From assembly GCF_003403075.1 (NCBI RefSeq), contig NZ_CP031557.1, positions 3,472,001 through 3,536,000 on the forward strand: a stretch of 64,000 nt of DNA. Direction: 5' to 3'. The notes below the pieces were generated by a model that had not been told where the DNA came from, made no database searches, and saw nothing but the letters and a program-made list of their open reading frames with translations. The position numbers and the translations under genes were made by a program. The stretch is from Flavobacterium psychrotrophum (GTDB lineage: Bacteria; Bacteroidota; Bacteroidia; Flavobacteriales; Flavobacteriaceae). Below are positions 35,881 to 44,554 of this stretch, piece after piece; position 1 is the first letter of the stretch; every line of letters begins with the position of its first letter.

Positions 35881-35916
35881 AATAATTATATTCGCTTAAT
35901 GCAACATCGCTTTTAT

Positions 35917-37230
35917 ATGAAAAAACCACTTGTACTACTTTTACTTTTAGCTACTGTTTTCTCTTTTGGGCAGGAAACAGAAAAAGGCCGCTTTGCCAAG
36001 ATTGACAGCCTTATGAACTATCTGTATGCAAACGGTAAGTTTATGGGCAGCATTGCACTGCGCGAAAAAGACAAAGTAGTATTTAGTAAAGCCTACGGAT
36101 ATAGCGATGTGGAGCACGAAACCAAAGCCACACCACAAACAAAATATAAAATTGGCAGTATTACCAAGACTTTTACTGCGTGTGTAATCTTCCAGCTGGT
36201 AGAGGAAAAGAAGTTAAAACTGGAGAGCAAGCTTTCAGAGTTTTTCCCGAAGATTAAAAATGCTGACAAGATTACCATTGCACAGATGCTGGGCCATAGC
36301 AGCGGTATTTACAACTATACGACTGACAGCACATTTGTATTTACTTCGCAAATGTTCCGCCGCGATATGCTGGAACGTCTTTACAGCTATAACGCCGCCT
36401 TTGAACCGGGCACTAAAGCCGAATACAGCAACAGTAACTATATACTCCTAGGCTACATTATACAGGATGTTACACACAAATCCTATAAAGAAAATGTTAC
36501 CACACGTGTCATAAAAAAAGTGGGGTTAAAAAACACCTACTACTATGGCAAAATAAACCCCAAGAAAAAAGAAGCCTATTCCTATTCTTACGAAACCGGA
36601 GCATGGGAGCGCGTGCCTGAATGGCATGAAAGTATAGCAGGGGCCGCAGGGGCATTAGAAAGCACACCCGAAGACCTTACCCAGTTTATTACCGCATTAT
36701 TTAACAACAAGATTGTTTCGGCGGAATCATTAGCATTAATGAGCCTTTTAGATAATGGCTATGGTAAGGGGCTGGTTAACTTTCCGTTTGGAGAGCGCAA
36801 GTTTTTTGGGCACAATGGCGGTATTGAGGGCTTTACCTCAACAGTAGGTTACTATCCTAAAGAGAATTTTGCGGTGGCAATGATTACTAACGGCCTTGAT
36901 TTTGATTTTAACGAGATAATGATGGGTGTACTGAGCAGCTACTATAAACTGCCCTATCGTTTTCCGTCATTCAATGCGATAACGCTTGATGATGCCATCC
37001 TGAAAAAATATGAGGGTAACTATACTACTAAAGATTTACCTTTTACCATAAACGTTACGCTTGTAAAAGGACAGCTACGTGTTCACGCTGATGAGCAGGG
37101 TACTTTTTATATAGCGCCGGTTAGCGAAACAGAGTTTATACACGACGCATCGGGCGTAAAGATGACATTTAGCCCTACCGGTTTTACACTGGAACAAAAT
37201 GGCACCAGTACCTTTTTTAAAAAGCAGTAG
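35917..37230 (+). CDS. Exported serine hydrolase, beta-lactamase/PBP-like fold
   Basis: Class C beta-lactamase-like (Pfam Beta-lactamase) serine hydrolase; members act as esterases, D-amino-acid peptidases or wall-modifying enzymes. The 437-residue product from the ATG at 35917 starts with a signal peptide (MKKPLVLLLLLATVFSFGQ, likely cut after Gly18). The catalytic motifs are SITK (Ser81, Lys84), YSN (170-172) and HNG in FFGHNGGIEG. A C-terminal beta domain of about 100 residues (about 340-437) follows. Resistance to beta-lactams cannot be inferred from these motifs. It converges with the SMR transporter gene, sharing a strong terminator. Confidence 0.9.
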   Translation: MKKPLVLLLLLATVFSFGQETEKGRFAKIDSLMNYLYANGKFMGSIALREKDKVVFSKAYGYSDVEHETKATPQTKYKIGSITKTFTACVIFQLVEEKKLKLESKLSEFFPKIKNADKITIAQMLGHSSGIYNYTTDSTFVFTSQMFRRDMLERLYSYNAAFEPGTKAEYSNSNYILLGYIIQDVTHKSYKENVTTRVIKKVGLKNTYYYGKINPKKKEAYSYSYETGAWERVPEWHESIAGAAGALESTPEDLTQFITALFNNKIVSAESLALMSLLDNGYGKGLVNFPFGERKFFGHNGGIEGFTSTVGYYPKENFAVAMITNGLDFDFNEIMMGVLSSYYKLPYRFPSFNAITLDDAILKKYEGNYTTKDLPFTINVTLVKGQLRVHADEQGTFYIAPVSETEFIHDASGVKMTFSPTGFTLEQNGTSTFFKKQ

Positions 37231-37241
37231 ATAATCTTATT

Positions 37242-37631
37242 CTAACAACAAAAAGCCCGGAAAGCATAATACTTTCCGGGCTTTTTGTTATTAAAAACAG
37301 CTATACAGACGCGCCTTCTCCGCCAAAGAACTAGCCCAAGTATAGACAATACCAGCGTAGTTATAAAAAACAACCTCCAGAAAGTAGCCGGTTCATTAAA
37401 AAAGATGATGCCCATAACTACAGTACCAAAAGCGCCAATACCTGTCCATACTGCATAGGCCGTTCCTAACGGCAGGGTTTGCGTAGCTTTATTTACAAAA
37501 TAAAAGCTCAGTAATATACACGCTATAAAGGCTGCAACCCATTTATAATCGGTAAAGTTTTTAGAAAGTTTCATTGATGATGTAAAGCCTATTTCTAAAA
37601 GGCCGGCAAGGATAAGATAGATCCAGTTCAT
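37242..37631 (-). CDS. sugE: SMR transporter, SugE/Gdx-like guanidinium exporter, with extended C-terminus
   Basis: Four-helix small multidrug resistance protein. The N-terminal 105 residues match the SugE/Gdx branch: AGLLEIGF with the essential Glu13, LPLGTAYAVWTGIGA and GIIFFNEP; Gdx members export guanidinium with proton antiport. The expected stop after helix four (near LVLWRR) is missing, and the frame continues about 25 residues through the terminator hairpin, encoding a basic, cysteine-containing tail that ends AFCC before TAG at 37242. Another frame would stop earlier (after ...CF), so a small frameshift near 37320-37335 is possible. It follows the crp-like gene by 62 bp. Confidence 0.85.
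   Translation of the reverse strand: MNWIYLILAGLLEIGFTSSMKLSKNFTDYKWVAAFIACILLSFYFVNKATQTLPLGTAYAVWTGIGAFGTVVMGIIFFNEPATFWRLFFITTLVLSILGLVLWRRRRVCIAVFNNKKPGKYYAFRAFCC
37247..37289. terminator. Bidirectional terminator inside the SMR gene end
   Basis: Perfect 18-base arms, 37247-37264 (AACAAAAAGCCCGGAAAG) and 37272-37289, around a 7-base loop. It serves the serine hydrolase gene and, on the other strand, lies within the predicted last codons of the SMR gene. Confidence 0.9.
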
Positions 37632-37693
37632 TTGTCTTACATTTAAATTAAGGCAAATGTACAGGTAGTAAACGGCAACAAATTTTACATTTG

Positions 37694-38272
37694 TTAAATA
37701 GTTCCTTTAGCAACATTAGCCCTTATGCGGCTAAGGGAAACCTGGCTTATACCAAGATAAGAGGCAATGTATTTAAGAGGCACCCGATTAGGCAAAGACG
37801 GTATACGCTCCAGTAATTCTATATAAAGCTGTGATGCGGTTTTAAACTGGCGCTTAATAAACATTTCTTCCAGCTTTAGCAATTCGCGCTCGGCGAGTTT
37901 CCTGCCCCAGTTGGCCAGGGCAACATTTTTTTCAAAAAGGGCAATAAGGTCTTTTGACTTTACTTTGTACATAATACTGTCTTCAAGCACCTCAATACTC
38001 TCATATCCGGGGCGGTTATTTGCAAAACTATGTGCTGATATAATATAATCTCCGGGCATCCCGAACCAGAAGGTAACCTGCTTATCGGTAGCATCGCTAT
38101 AAGCACGTGCAATACCCTGTTCTATAAAAAACAAATGGTCTTCTACATAACCTTCGCGAATTATTATCTCGCCGCGCGATAATTCTACCCTACTGAATAA
38201 AGCAACAAGCCCGCTAAGCTCATCCTGGCTTAGCGGGTATAATGTTGTTATTGTATTTAATATATTGACCAA
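37694..38272 (-). CDS. Crp/Fnr-family transcriptional regulator
   Basis: The 192-residue product has a cyclic-nucleotide-binding-like beta barrel (about 15-110, RGEIIIREG, FFIEQGIARAYS, PGDYI) and a C-terminal winged helix (about 145-190) with LKYIASYLGISQVSLSRIR. Like many Bacteroidota members it lacks the Arg-Ser pair of cAMP receptors, so the ligand is unknown. There is no ATG before the domain; I use the TTG at 38272. The gene is in the same frame as lacI: five codons separate the lacI TAA from this TTG. The unit lacI-crp-SMR suggests control of export. Confidence 0.87.
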   Translation of the reverse strand: MVNILNTITTLYPLSQDELSGLVALFSRVELSRGEIIIREGYVEDHLFFIEQGIARAYSDATDKQVTFWFGMPGDYIISAHSFANNRPGYESIEVLEDSIMYKVKSKDLIALFEKNVALANWGRKLAERELLKLEEMFIKRQFKTASQLYIELLERIPSLPNRVPLKYIASYLGISQVSLSRIRANVAKGTI

Positions 38273-38287
38273 AGTAAGGACAATGCC

Positions 38288-39319
38288 TTAAAGTTTCTTA
38301 GTAGATTCTCTTTGGCGTAATTCGGTTTTTATAATGCGTGTAGTAAACTCAGGTGCTACCTCATCTTTATTTTCAAGCCTGTCGATAAGCAAATCGGCAG
38401 CAGCCTCACCAATCTCGGGGCCGTGCTGGCTTACTGTACTAAGGCTTGGCGTAAGCCTGCGCGACCATACACCATCGGCAAAGCCAATAAGCTGTACGTC
38501 TTCCGGTATACGGAAACCGCCTTTTAATACCGCTTTGTGTGCCGCTACAGATGCAGACTCTTCAAGCGCAAAAACGCCGTCAATCTTTTTCCCTTTAATA
38601 TCAAAAAATGCTGCAAACTTTTCTTCAAGCTCCTCAGTGCTCTCGCATCTAAGGATAAGGTTTTCATTAATAGGAATATTGTTTTGCCTAAGCGCCTCCA
38701 TATACCCTTCGGCACGCAGGCTACCTATATTCATATTATCTATGTTACTAAGCAATGCAATATTTTTACAGCCTGTTTTTATAAGGTGGTTTACAGCATG
38801 TACTGCAGAATCATAATCATCTACAATAACTTTATCACAACTAACCTCATCAGATATCCTGTCGAACATTACAATAGGAATATCATCGGCCATCGCCTCT
38901 TTAAAGTGCTTAAATTCGTGCTCCTTTTGCGTTTCATCGGCAGTAGAAAGTATAAAACCGTCTATAGTACCGTTGCTAAGCATATCCATAGTATCAATCT
39001 CTTTTTTAAGCGACTCGTTACTAATACATGTAATTACATTATAACCACGTGCGTTAGCGCCTTTTTCTATACCGCTAAATACTTTTGCAAAAAACGGGTT
39101 AAGGATATTAGGTATAATAACACCTATGGTTTTAGAGCGTTTACTCTTAAGATTTACAGCAATATTGTTAGGCTTATAATTTTTAAGCTTTGCAAATTCC
39201 TGTACTTTTATTTTTGTAGGCTCGCTAATCTCCGGGCTGTTGCTCAGCGCCTTCGATACGGTAGAAACAGATACATTTAGTTCTTTTGCGATTTGTTTTA
39301 AAGTTGCTTTTGGTCTCAT
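38288..39319 (-). CDS. LacI-family transcriptional regulator
   Basis: Sugar-responsive repressor or activator. The 343-residue product has the N-terminal helix-turn-helix (about 6-25, LKQIAKELNVSVSTVSKAL), the hinge helix (NNIAVNLKSKRS), and a periplasmic-binding-like core from SKTIGVIIPNILNPFF with GFADGVWSRRLTPSLSTVSQ near the end. The inducer is unknown: no sugar-utilisation operon is adjacent, which is unusual for this family. Its upstream region holds CG-centred palindromes that may be its own operators. The downstream partner is the crp-like gene. Confidence 0.93.
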   Translation of the reverse strand: MRPKATLKQIAKELNVSVSTVSKALSNSPEISEPTKIKVQEFAKLKNYKPNNIAVNLKSKRSKTIGVIIPNILNPFFAKVFSGIEKGANARGYNVITCISNESLKKEIDTMDMLSNGTIDGFILSTADETQKEHEFKHFKEAMADDIPIVMFDRISDEVSCDKVIVDDYDSAVHAVNHLIKTGCKNIALLSNIDNMNIGSLRAEGYMEALRQNNIPINENLILRCESTEELEEKFAAFFDIKGKKIDGVFALEESASVAAHKAVLKGGFRIPEDVQLIGFADGVWSRRLTPSLSTVSQHGPEIGEAAADLLIDRLENKDEVAPEFTTRIIKTELRQRESTKKL

Positions 39320-39382
39320 ATCCGGGAAGATGTTTTATATGGTAAAGTAACGAAAATTTCACGAAATTCTTATCGTTAGATT

Positions 39383-39471
39383 TACGAAATCGTATTTTTT
39401 TTACAAAAATCCACATTCTACTTACAATTTGATTACAAAGCAACCGTAGAATTATCTTACGAAAACGTTTT
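39383..39471. promoter_or_regulatory. Candidate LacI-type operators in the 434-bp gap before the ferritin-like genes
   Basis: AAAACGTTTT (39462-39471, within CGAAAACGTTTTTAGG) has the central CpG palindrome typical of LacI-family operators. TACGAAATCGTA (39383-39394) has 5-base arms around AA. Both lie between lacI (start 39319) and the divergent ferritin-like gene (start 39754). The rest of the gap (39480-39753) is AT-rich and shows no gene or clear promoter. Confidence 0.45.
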
Positions 39472-39753
39472 TAGGCACCTAAGAAATCGTTAAAGTAAAC
39501 GTAATTTACATTTTTTTATTCCTGTTAAATTTCAGCAAAAAAATATATCCCGAATCTAATTTTAACCAGTACACACACCAACTTAGCTTAATAAACCATT
39601 GGGTATAATTAATAATTTTTTGTTAATTATTAAAAAAATCTCAATTTCACGCAAAACCATTAACATTTAGTTGGCGTATATAAAGTAGAAATTTGGGTGA
39701 TAACAAATATGCTTACCACACCTGTACACTATTAACCACTTAAATGTTACATT

Positions 39754-40515
39754 ATGAAAAATGACAAAGTAACGGTATCAGAGATAGGGACTCAGACCGC
39801 AGGCTTAGCCAGCCGTAGGAGTTTCCTTAAGCTTAGCGGCCTTGCCCTTGCAGGAACCGGACTGCTAATTGCCGGCTGTAGCGATGACGACGACAGCGGT
39901 AGTACTAATGACGACAAACTACCGGGCGTAAGAGACGGTAAATTTGACCTTGGCGGCGGCGATGCGGGCATACTCACTTATGCCTATGCGCTAGAACAAC
40001 TTGAAGCTGATTTTTATACACGTGTGGTAAATGGCAGCAGTTTTCGTTCGGTATTTAGCACCGAAGAACAAAATGTACTTGTAGACCTCTATTCTCACGA
40101 GGTAATACACCGTGAATTCTTTAAGAGGGCATTAACAGCTGCACTAAACAATACCAGTGGAGAATTACTGCCGGATCTTCAGTTTGCTTATGCCAGTGTA
40201 AATTTTAGCAACCGCGACAGCGTACTGGGTACTGCAAAAGCACTTGAAGATACCGGAGTAAGGGCATACAACGGGGCCGGACAGTTTATTACCACTCCTG
40301 ATTACCTTGTTGTTGCCGGCAAAATAGTATCGGTAGAGGCACGCCATGCTGCCGCCATACGCGATCTTATAAGCCCTAAAAGTGCAAGCTTTGCAGGTAA
40401 CGATGTGGTAGATACCAATGGTCTTGACCTTGCTGATAAGCCAAGCAAAGTAATACCGGATGTTGCAGCCCTTAACTTTATACAAACAGCTTTTACCGCG
40501 AAGTATTTACCATAA
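39754..40515 (+). CDS. Tat-type ferritin-like lipoprotein
   Basis: Exported diiron/ferritin-like protein (Pfam Ferritin_2 type). The 253-residue product has an N-terminal twin-arginine-like motif SRRSFLK (20-26), a hydrophobic segment and a lipobox LIAGC with Cys42, then an acid linker. The body has helices with iron-ligand-like residues: ALEQLEADFY, HEVIHREFF, EDTGVRAYNG and SVEARHAA. The combined Tat and lipobox signals imply folding with metal in the cytoplasm before export. The role (iron storage, desiccation or oxidative protection) is unknown. A related gene follows after 25 bp. Confidence 0.85.
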   Translation: MKNDKVTVSEIGTQTAGLASRRSFLKLSGLALAGTGLLIAGCSDDDDSGSTNDDKLPGVRDGKFDLGGGDAGILTYAYALEQLEADFYTRVVNGSSFRSVFSTEEQNVLVDLYSHEVIHREFFKRALTAALNNTSGELLPDLQFAYASVNFSNRDSVLGTAKALEDTGVRAYNGAGQFITTPDYLVVAGKIVSVEARHAAAIRDLISPKSASFAGNDVVDTNGLDLADKPSKVIPDVAALNFIQTAFTAKYLP

Positions 40516-40540
40516 TGCTAACATTTAAAAACACGAAATC

Positions 40541-41383
40541 ATGAATATCATCAAATTTATAGAATCGTTTACTAATGAAGGCATTATACAAAGCCTACAT
40601 ACAAAAGGATCACGCCGCGACAGCCTAAACCAGTTTGGTAAGGCAGGCGCTACCGCAGCCCTGGCAGCTGTACCATTCATATCAATGTTTTCACAAAAAG
40701 CTAATGCAGCCAGTAGTGCTTATACAGCAGCAGCAGACAACAGTGCAACAGCTGCACTACAGCTTGCCCTGACACTGGAATATCTTGAAGATGAATTTTA
40801 TGCTATGGCACTGGACAAATCAGGATTAATACCTACCACAGATCGCACCATTTTTGCACAAATAAGCCAGCATGAAGCTGCACACGTTGAGTTCTTAAAA
40901 AAAGCATTAGGCAATAATGCACCTGATAAGCCTACATTTGACTTTACTGGACGTAAAGGCGGTACCGGCACACTTGTTTTCGACCCGTTTAATGACTATC
41001 AGCAGTTTCTTGCTCTTTCTCAGGCGTTTGAAGATACCGGTGTTCGTGCCTACAAAGGCCAGGCTGTAAATCTTATGGGAGATAAAGCAACACTAACTGC
41101 TGCCTTGCAAATACACAGCGTAGAAGCAAGACACGCATCTGTAGTGCGCAGGCTTAGGGGAAACAGGGGCTGGATACCAGGCGTTGACGGTATGCACCCT
41201 GCCGCGGCAGATGCAGTTTATGCGGGTGAAGGTAATACTACACATGCTACTATAAATGTGGCTACATTTACACCTACACAAGGTAACCCGGCCTTTGGAG
41301 ATGCCGCAGATTCTGCCTCATTTGATGAACCATTAGATGCTACAGCATCAACTAATATTGCAAAATTATTTTTCGCGCAATAA
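40541..41383 (+). CDS. Exported ferritin-like protein, partner of the preceding gene
   Basis: Second Ferritin_2-type protein, 280 residues. An RRDSLNQFGKAG region (about 27-38) followed by a hydrophobic stretch and AxA (about KANAAS) looks like a Tat signal peptide, but without a lipobox, so it should be soluble in the periplasm or secreted. The same four-helix ligand pattern recurs: LTLEYLEDEFYAMA, HEAAHVEFL, FEDTGVRAYKG and SVEARHAS. A C-terminal tail of about 80 residues, rich in small residues, has no counterpart in the first protein. The two probably form one transcript and may act together. Confidence 0.85.
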   Translation: MNIIKFIESFTNEGIIQSLHTKGSRRDSLNQFGKAGATAALAAVPFISMFSQKANAASSAYTAAADNSATAALQLALTLEYLEDEFYAMALDKSGLIPTTDRTIFAQISQHEAAHVEFLKKALGNNAPDKPTFDFTGRKGGTGTLVFDPFNDYQQFLALSQAFEDTGVRAYKGQAVNLMGDKATLTAALQIHSVEARHASVVRRLRGNRGWIPGVDGMHPAAADAVYAGEGNTTHATINVATFTPTQGNPAFGDAADSASFDEPLDATASTNIAKLFFAQ

Positions 41384-41413
41384 TAAAAAAATAAATGTTG
41401 ATTATTTATACCC

Positions 41414-41447
41414 GCCTGTGGCAGCTTCTGCGCCACAGGCTTTTTTT
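41414..41447 (+). terminator. Terminator after the ferritin-like gene pair
   Basis: GCCTGTGGC (41414-41422) pairs with GCCACAGGC (41432-41440) around a 9-base loop, followed by seven T. Confidence 0.88.
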
Positions 41448-41539
41448 ATGTATAACGTTTTTGCATCGGTTACTTTAACAGTAGCGCATCTTTGCTGCAA
41501 GGTATGGTTTTAGTACTTTTATTCTCCAAATAAAACACT

Positions 41540-43558
41540 ATGAATGAACTCGCCGCCGAAACCAGTCCTTACCTGCTGCAACACGCTAACAACCCTATCT
41601 ACTGGAAAGCCTGGAAGCCGGAAGTATTGGCCGAAGCCGTAAATCAGGACAAACTTATAATAGTCAGCGTGGGTTACAGTGCCTGCCACTGGTGCCATGT
41701 TATGGAGCACGAAAGTTTTGAGGATAACGAGGTGGCAGCCGTAATGAACGCGCATTACATTTCGATAAAAGTAGACCGCGAAGAACGCCCGGATGTAGAT
41801 GCTACTTATATGAAAGCCGTACAGCTAATGACCAGCCAGGGCGGGTGGCCCATGAATGTAGTACTGTTACCCGACGGCAGGCCGGTTTGGGGTGGCACCT
41901 ACTTTCGCAAAGCACAATGGATAGAAACACTACAGCAATTGCAGGACCTGTTTATTACAGGCCGTGACAAGATGGAAGACTATGCCGTGAAACTTTTAGA
42001 AGGCATAAACCAGCTGTCGTTGCTTCCGCCTAATGAGGAAGAGACTTTAAAAGATCCTTCAGCCATAAAGCCACTGGTAGAAAAATGGGCTAAAAGTTTT
42101 GACTGGGATTTTGGCGGGTATGCCCGTGCACCTAAGTTTATGATGCCTAACAACTACCAGTTCCTGCAACGTTACGGTTACCAAACCGGCACACAGGAGT
42201 TGCTTGATTTTACCAATCTTACCCTTACCCGAATGGCGTGGGGTGGCTTGTTTGATACCATAGGTGGGGGATTTTCACGTTACTCGGTAGATATGCACTG
42301 GCACGTACCCCACTTTGAAAAGATGCTGTATGACAACGGCCAACTGATGAGTTTGTATGCCGAAGCTTACAAAGCTACCGGTGATACGCTCTATAAAGAA
42401 GTGATAGAAAAAACGCATTTTTTTATTGCTACAGAGCTCACGTCTCCCGATGGCGCCTTTTACAGCGCGTGGGATGCTGACAGTTTTACCCTTACCGGGC
42501 ATAAAGAAGAAGGCGCTTTTTATACCTGGGAAAAACAGGATTTAAAAGATTTACTGGGCAGTGACTTTGAACAATTTGCTGTAGTCTTTAATATTAATGA
42601 ATTTGGTTTTTGGGAAAATGGTCAATACGTTTTAATCCAAACCAATGCTACAGAAGAACTGGCTAAAGAATTTGGGATCACTACCGAAGTTTTGCAAGAG
42701 AAGAAAGCACAATGGGAAAAGATGCTTTATACCGAAAGAGAAAAACGCCACAAACCAGGCCTTGATGATAAAGTACTTACTTCCTGGAATGCCATAATGC
42801 TTAAAGGCTATGCCGATGCTTACAAAGCCACTACAGATGAAGTATATCTTAAAGCCGCACTTGGTAACGCCCATTTTATATGCGATAAACTTTGGGACAG
42901 CGTAGGCCACCTTTGGCGCACCTACAAAAATGGTATTGCAAAAATTAAAGGCTTTCTTGAAGATTATGCCCATACTGCAGATGCCTTTATATCCTTATAC
43001 CAGTGTACGCTTGATGAAAAATGGCTGCTGTATGCAAAACAGCTTACAGATTATAGCCTTGAGCATTTTTACGACAGTAAAAAACAGTTTTTTTCTTTTA
43101 CCGAAATAGCAGATAATCAATTAGTGGCTCCGCATTATGAAACGGAAGACAATGTAATACCGGCATCAAATTCGGTTATTGCCAACGTGCTGTATAAACT
43201 GAGCATTTTGTTTGACAATGCTCATTACGAAAAAGTAGCACTGCAAATGCTTTACCAGATGATACCCGCCATGGATTATCCTTCGGCGTTTAGCAACTGG
43301 CTTAACCTGTGGCTGGATCTTTCGGCACAAAACAAAGAACTCGCCGTATGCGGAGAAAATGCTGCTGAGACAATTAAAGAGATCAACGCACAGTATATGC
43401 CCCATGTGTTAGTGGCAGGAACCGTGAAAGATTCTGTAATACCTTTTTTACAAAACCGCTTTGTTAAAAATAGTTTAATGTTTTATGTTTGTCAAAACAA
43501 GGCTTGTAATTTGCCAACCGACAATGTAGAAACCGCGATTAACGATTTGAAATTTTAA
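41540..43558 (+). CDS. DUF255 thioredoxin-domain protein (YyaL/SSP411 family)
   Basis: Large cytoplasmic protein with an N-terminal thioredoxin-like DUF255 domain and a C-terminal (alpha/alpha)6-type barrel. The 672-residue product shows the family start ETSPYLLQHANNPI, then the redox motif CHWCHVM (Cys49, Cys52) and REERPDVD. The barrel region has the family-like HVPHFEKMLYDNGQL, SAWDADS and LTSWNAIML motifs. Its biochemical function is not established in bacteria. It forms a likely two-gene unit with the mscS gene, starting 6 bases after its stop. Confidence 0.9.
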   Translation: MNELAAETSPYLLQHANNPIYWKAWKPEVLAEAVNQDKLIIVSVGYSACHWCHVMEHESFEDNEVAAVMNAHYISIKVDREERPDVDATYMKAVQLMTSQGGWPMNVVLLPDGRPVWGGTYFRKAQWIETLQQLQDLFITGRDKMEDYAVKLLEGINQLSLLPPNEEETLKDPSAIKPLVEKWAKSFDWDFGGYARAPKFMMPNNYQFLQRYGYQTGTQELLDFTNLTLTRMAWGGLFDTIGGGFSRYSVDMHWHVPHFEKMLYDNGQLMSLYAEAYKATGDTLYKEVIEKTHFFIATELTSPDGAFYSAWDADSFTLTGHKEEGAFYTWEKQDLKDLLGSDFEQFAVVFNINEFGFWENGQYVLIQTNATEELAKEFGITTEVLQEKKAQWEKMLYTEREKRHKPGLDDKVLTSWNAIMLKGYADAYKATTDEVYLKAALGNAHFICDKLWDSVGHLWRTYKNGIAKIKGFLEDYAHTADAFISLYQCTLDEKWLLYAKQLTDYSLEHFYDSKKQFFSFTEIADNQLVAPHYETEDNVIPASNSVIANVLYKLSILFDNAHYEKVALQMLYQMIPAMDYPSAFSNWLNLWLDLSAQNKELAVCGENAAETIKEINAQYMPHVLVAGTVKDSVIPFLQNRFVKNSLMFYVCQNKACNLPTDNVETAINDLKF

Positions 43559-43564
43559 TATTAG

Positions 43565-44416
43565 ATGGAGACTGAAACTCAATTTGACAGCTATTTAGAG
43601 TATTTTACAAATAAACTTGTAGGTTATGTTCCAAGTATATTTGGGGCACTCTTAGTACTAATTGGTGGTATTATACTTATAAAGATTTTACGTAAAATAC
43701 TGACCGGTATACTTACCAAGCGTCCTGATCATGACCCAACCGTTTTGAAATTCTTACTCGATGTTCTTACATGGATATTAAGAATATTACTTTTTGTTCA
43801 GGTTATAGAGCAGCTTGGTGTAAAAACAACATCTTTTGCAGCAGCCATTGCAGCCGCAGGTTTGGCAATTGGTTTATCATTACAAGGGTCGCTTAGTAAT
43901 TTTGCCGGCGGTTTGCTTATCATCTTATTTAAACCTTTCCGCATAGGCGACTATATCGAAGCACAAGGGCAGGCCGGTACAGTAAACAGCATACAGATAT
44001 TCAGCACCCGCATAATAACCCCGAACAACCAGGTAATATATATGCCAAACGGAGCACTGTCTAACAACACCATAAAAAACTTTTCGCAGGAGCCACTACG
44101 CCGTGCCGAAATAATACTCTCTGTAGATTACAGCAGCGACCTTAAAAAAGTAAAAGAAGTTATTTTTAATGTACTAAAATCTGATTCAAACATACTAACA
44201 GAACCAAAACCGGGCATTGAAGTAAAAGCACTTGCAGACAGTTCTGTAGACCTGGTAGTATTTATGTGGGCAGAACGCGGAAATTATGGTGCCATGGTAT
44301 CTGATTTTTATGAAAATATAAAAATGGCTTTTGAATCGGCAGGTATCGAAATTCCGTATCCGCACCAGGATGTTAAACTAATATACCCGGAGAGCAAAGG
44401 ATATAAGATACAATAA
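43565..44416 (+). CDS. Small-conductance mechanosensitive channel (MscS family)
   Basis: Inner-membrane tension-gated channel that releases solutes in osmotic downshift. The 283-residue product has three hydrophobic helices (about 20-45, 60-82, 87-115), the last glycine/alanine-rich pore helix AAIAAAGLAIGLSLQGSLSN, then the MscS beta domain (FKPFRIGDYIEAQGQAGTV, VYMPNGALSNN) and a C-terminal alpha/beta domain. The length matches Escherichia coli MscS. Probably co-transcribed with the upstream DUF255 gene. Confidence 0.94.
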   Translation: METETQFDSYLEYFTNKLVGYVPSIFGALLVLIGGIILIKILRKILTGILTKRPDHDPTVLKFLLDVLTWILRILLFVQVIEQLGVKTTSFAAAIAAAGLAIGLSLQGSLSNFAGGLLIILFKPFRIGDYIEAQGQAGTVNSIQIFSTRIITPNNQVIYMPNGALSNNTIKNFSQEPLRRAEIILSVDYSSDLKKVKEVIFNVLKSDSNILTEPKPGIEVKALADSSVDLVVFMWAERGNYGAMVSDFYENIKMAFESAGIEIPYPHQDVKLIYPESKGYKIQ

Positions 44417-44507
44417 AAAATTAAGCAGTTGCGTTTATAGGGTGGCATTGTTTTTGTTAAATATTTAAAAAAGAAAGATGTAATTCTTTAAGAAGCATTA
44501 ATAATTT

Positions 44508-44515
44508 TATCTTTG
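44508..44515 (+). promoter_or_regulatory. Probable -7 promoter element before the unknown exported protein
   Basis: TATCTTTG matches TAnnTTTG, 40 bases before the ATG at 44555. The -33 element is not clear. Confidence 0.5.
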
Positions 44516-44554
44516 CCGTCTATTAATACACACTATTACATTAAATTTAAAAAA

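Noticed and set aside
35899..37230. Serine hydrolase as a beta-lactamase resistance gene
   Set aside because: Motifs fit the general class C fold but nothing specific to true beta-lactamases is visible; many such proteins are esterases or peptidases.
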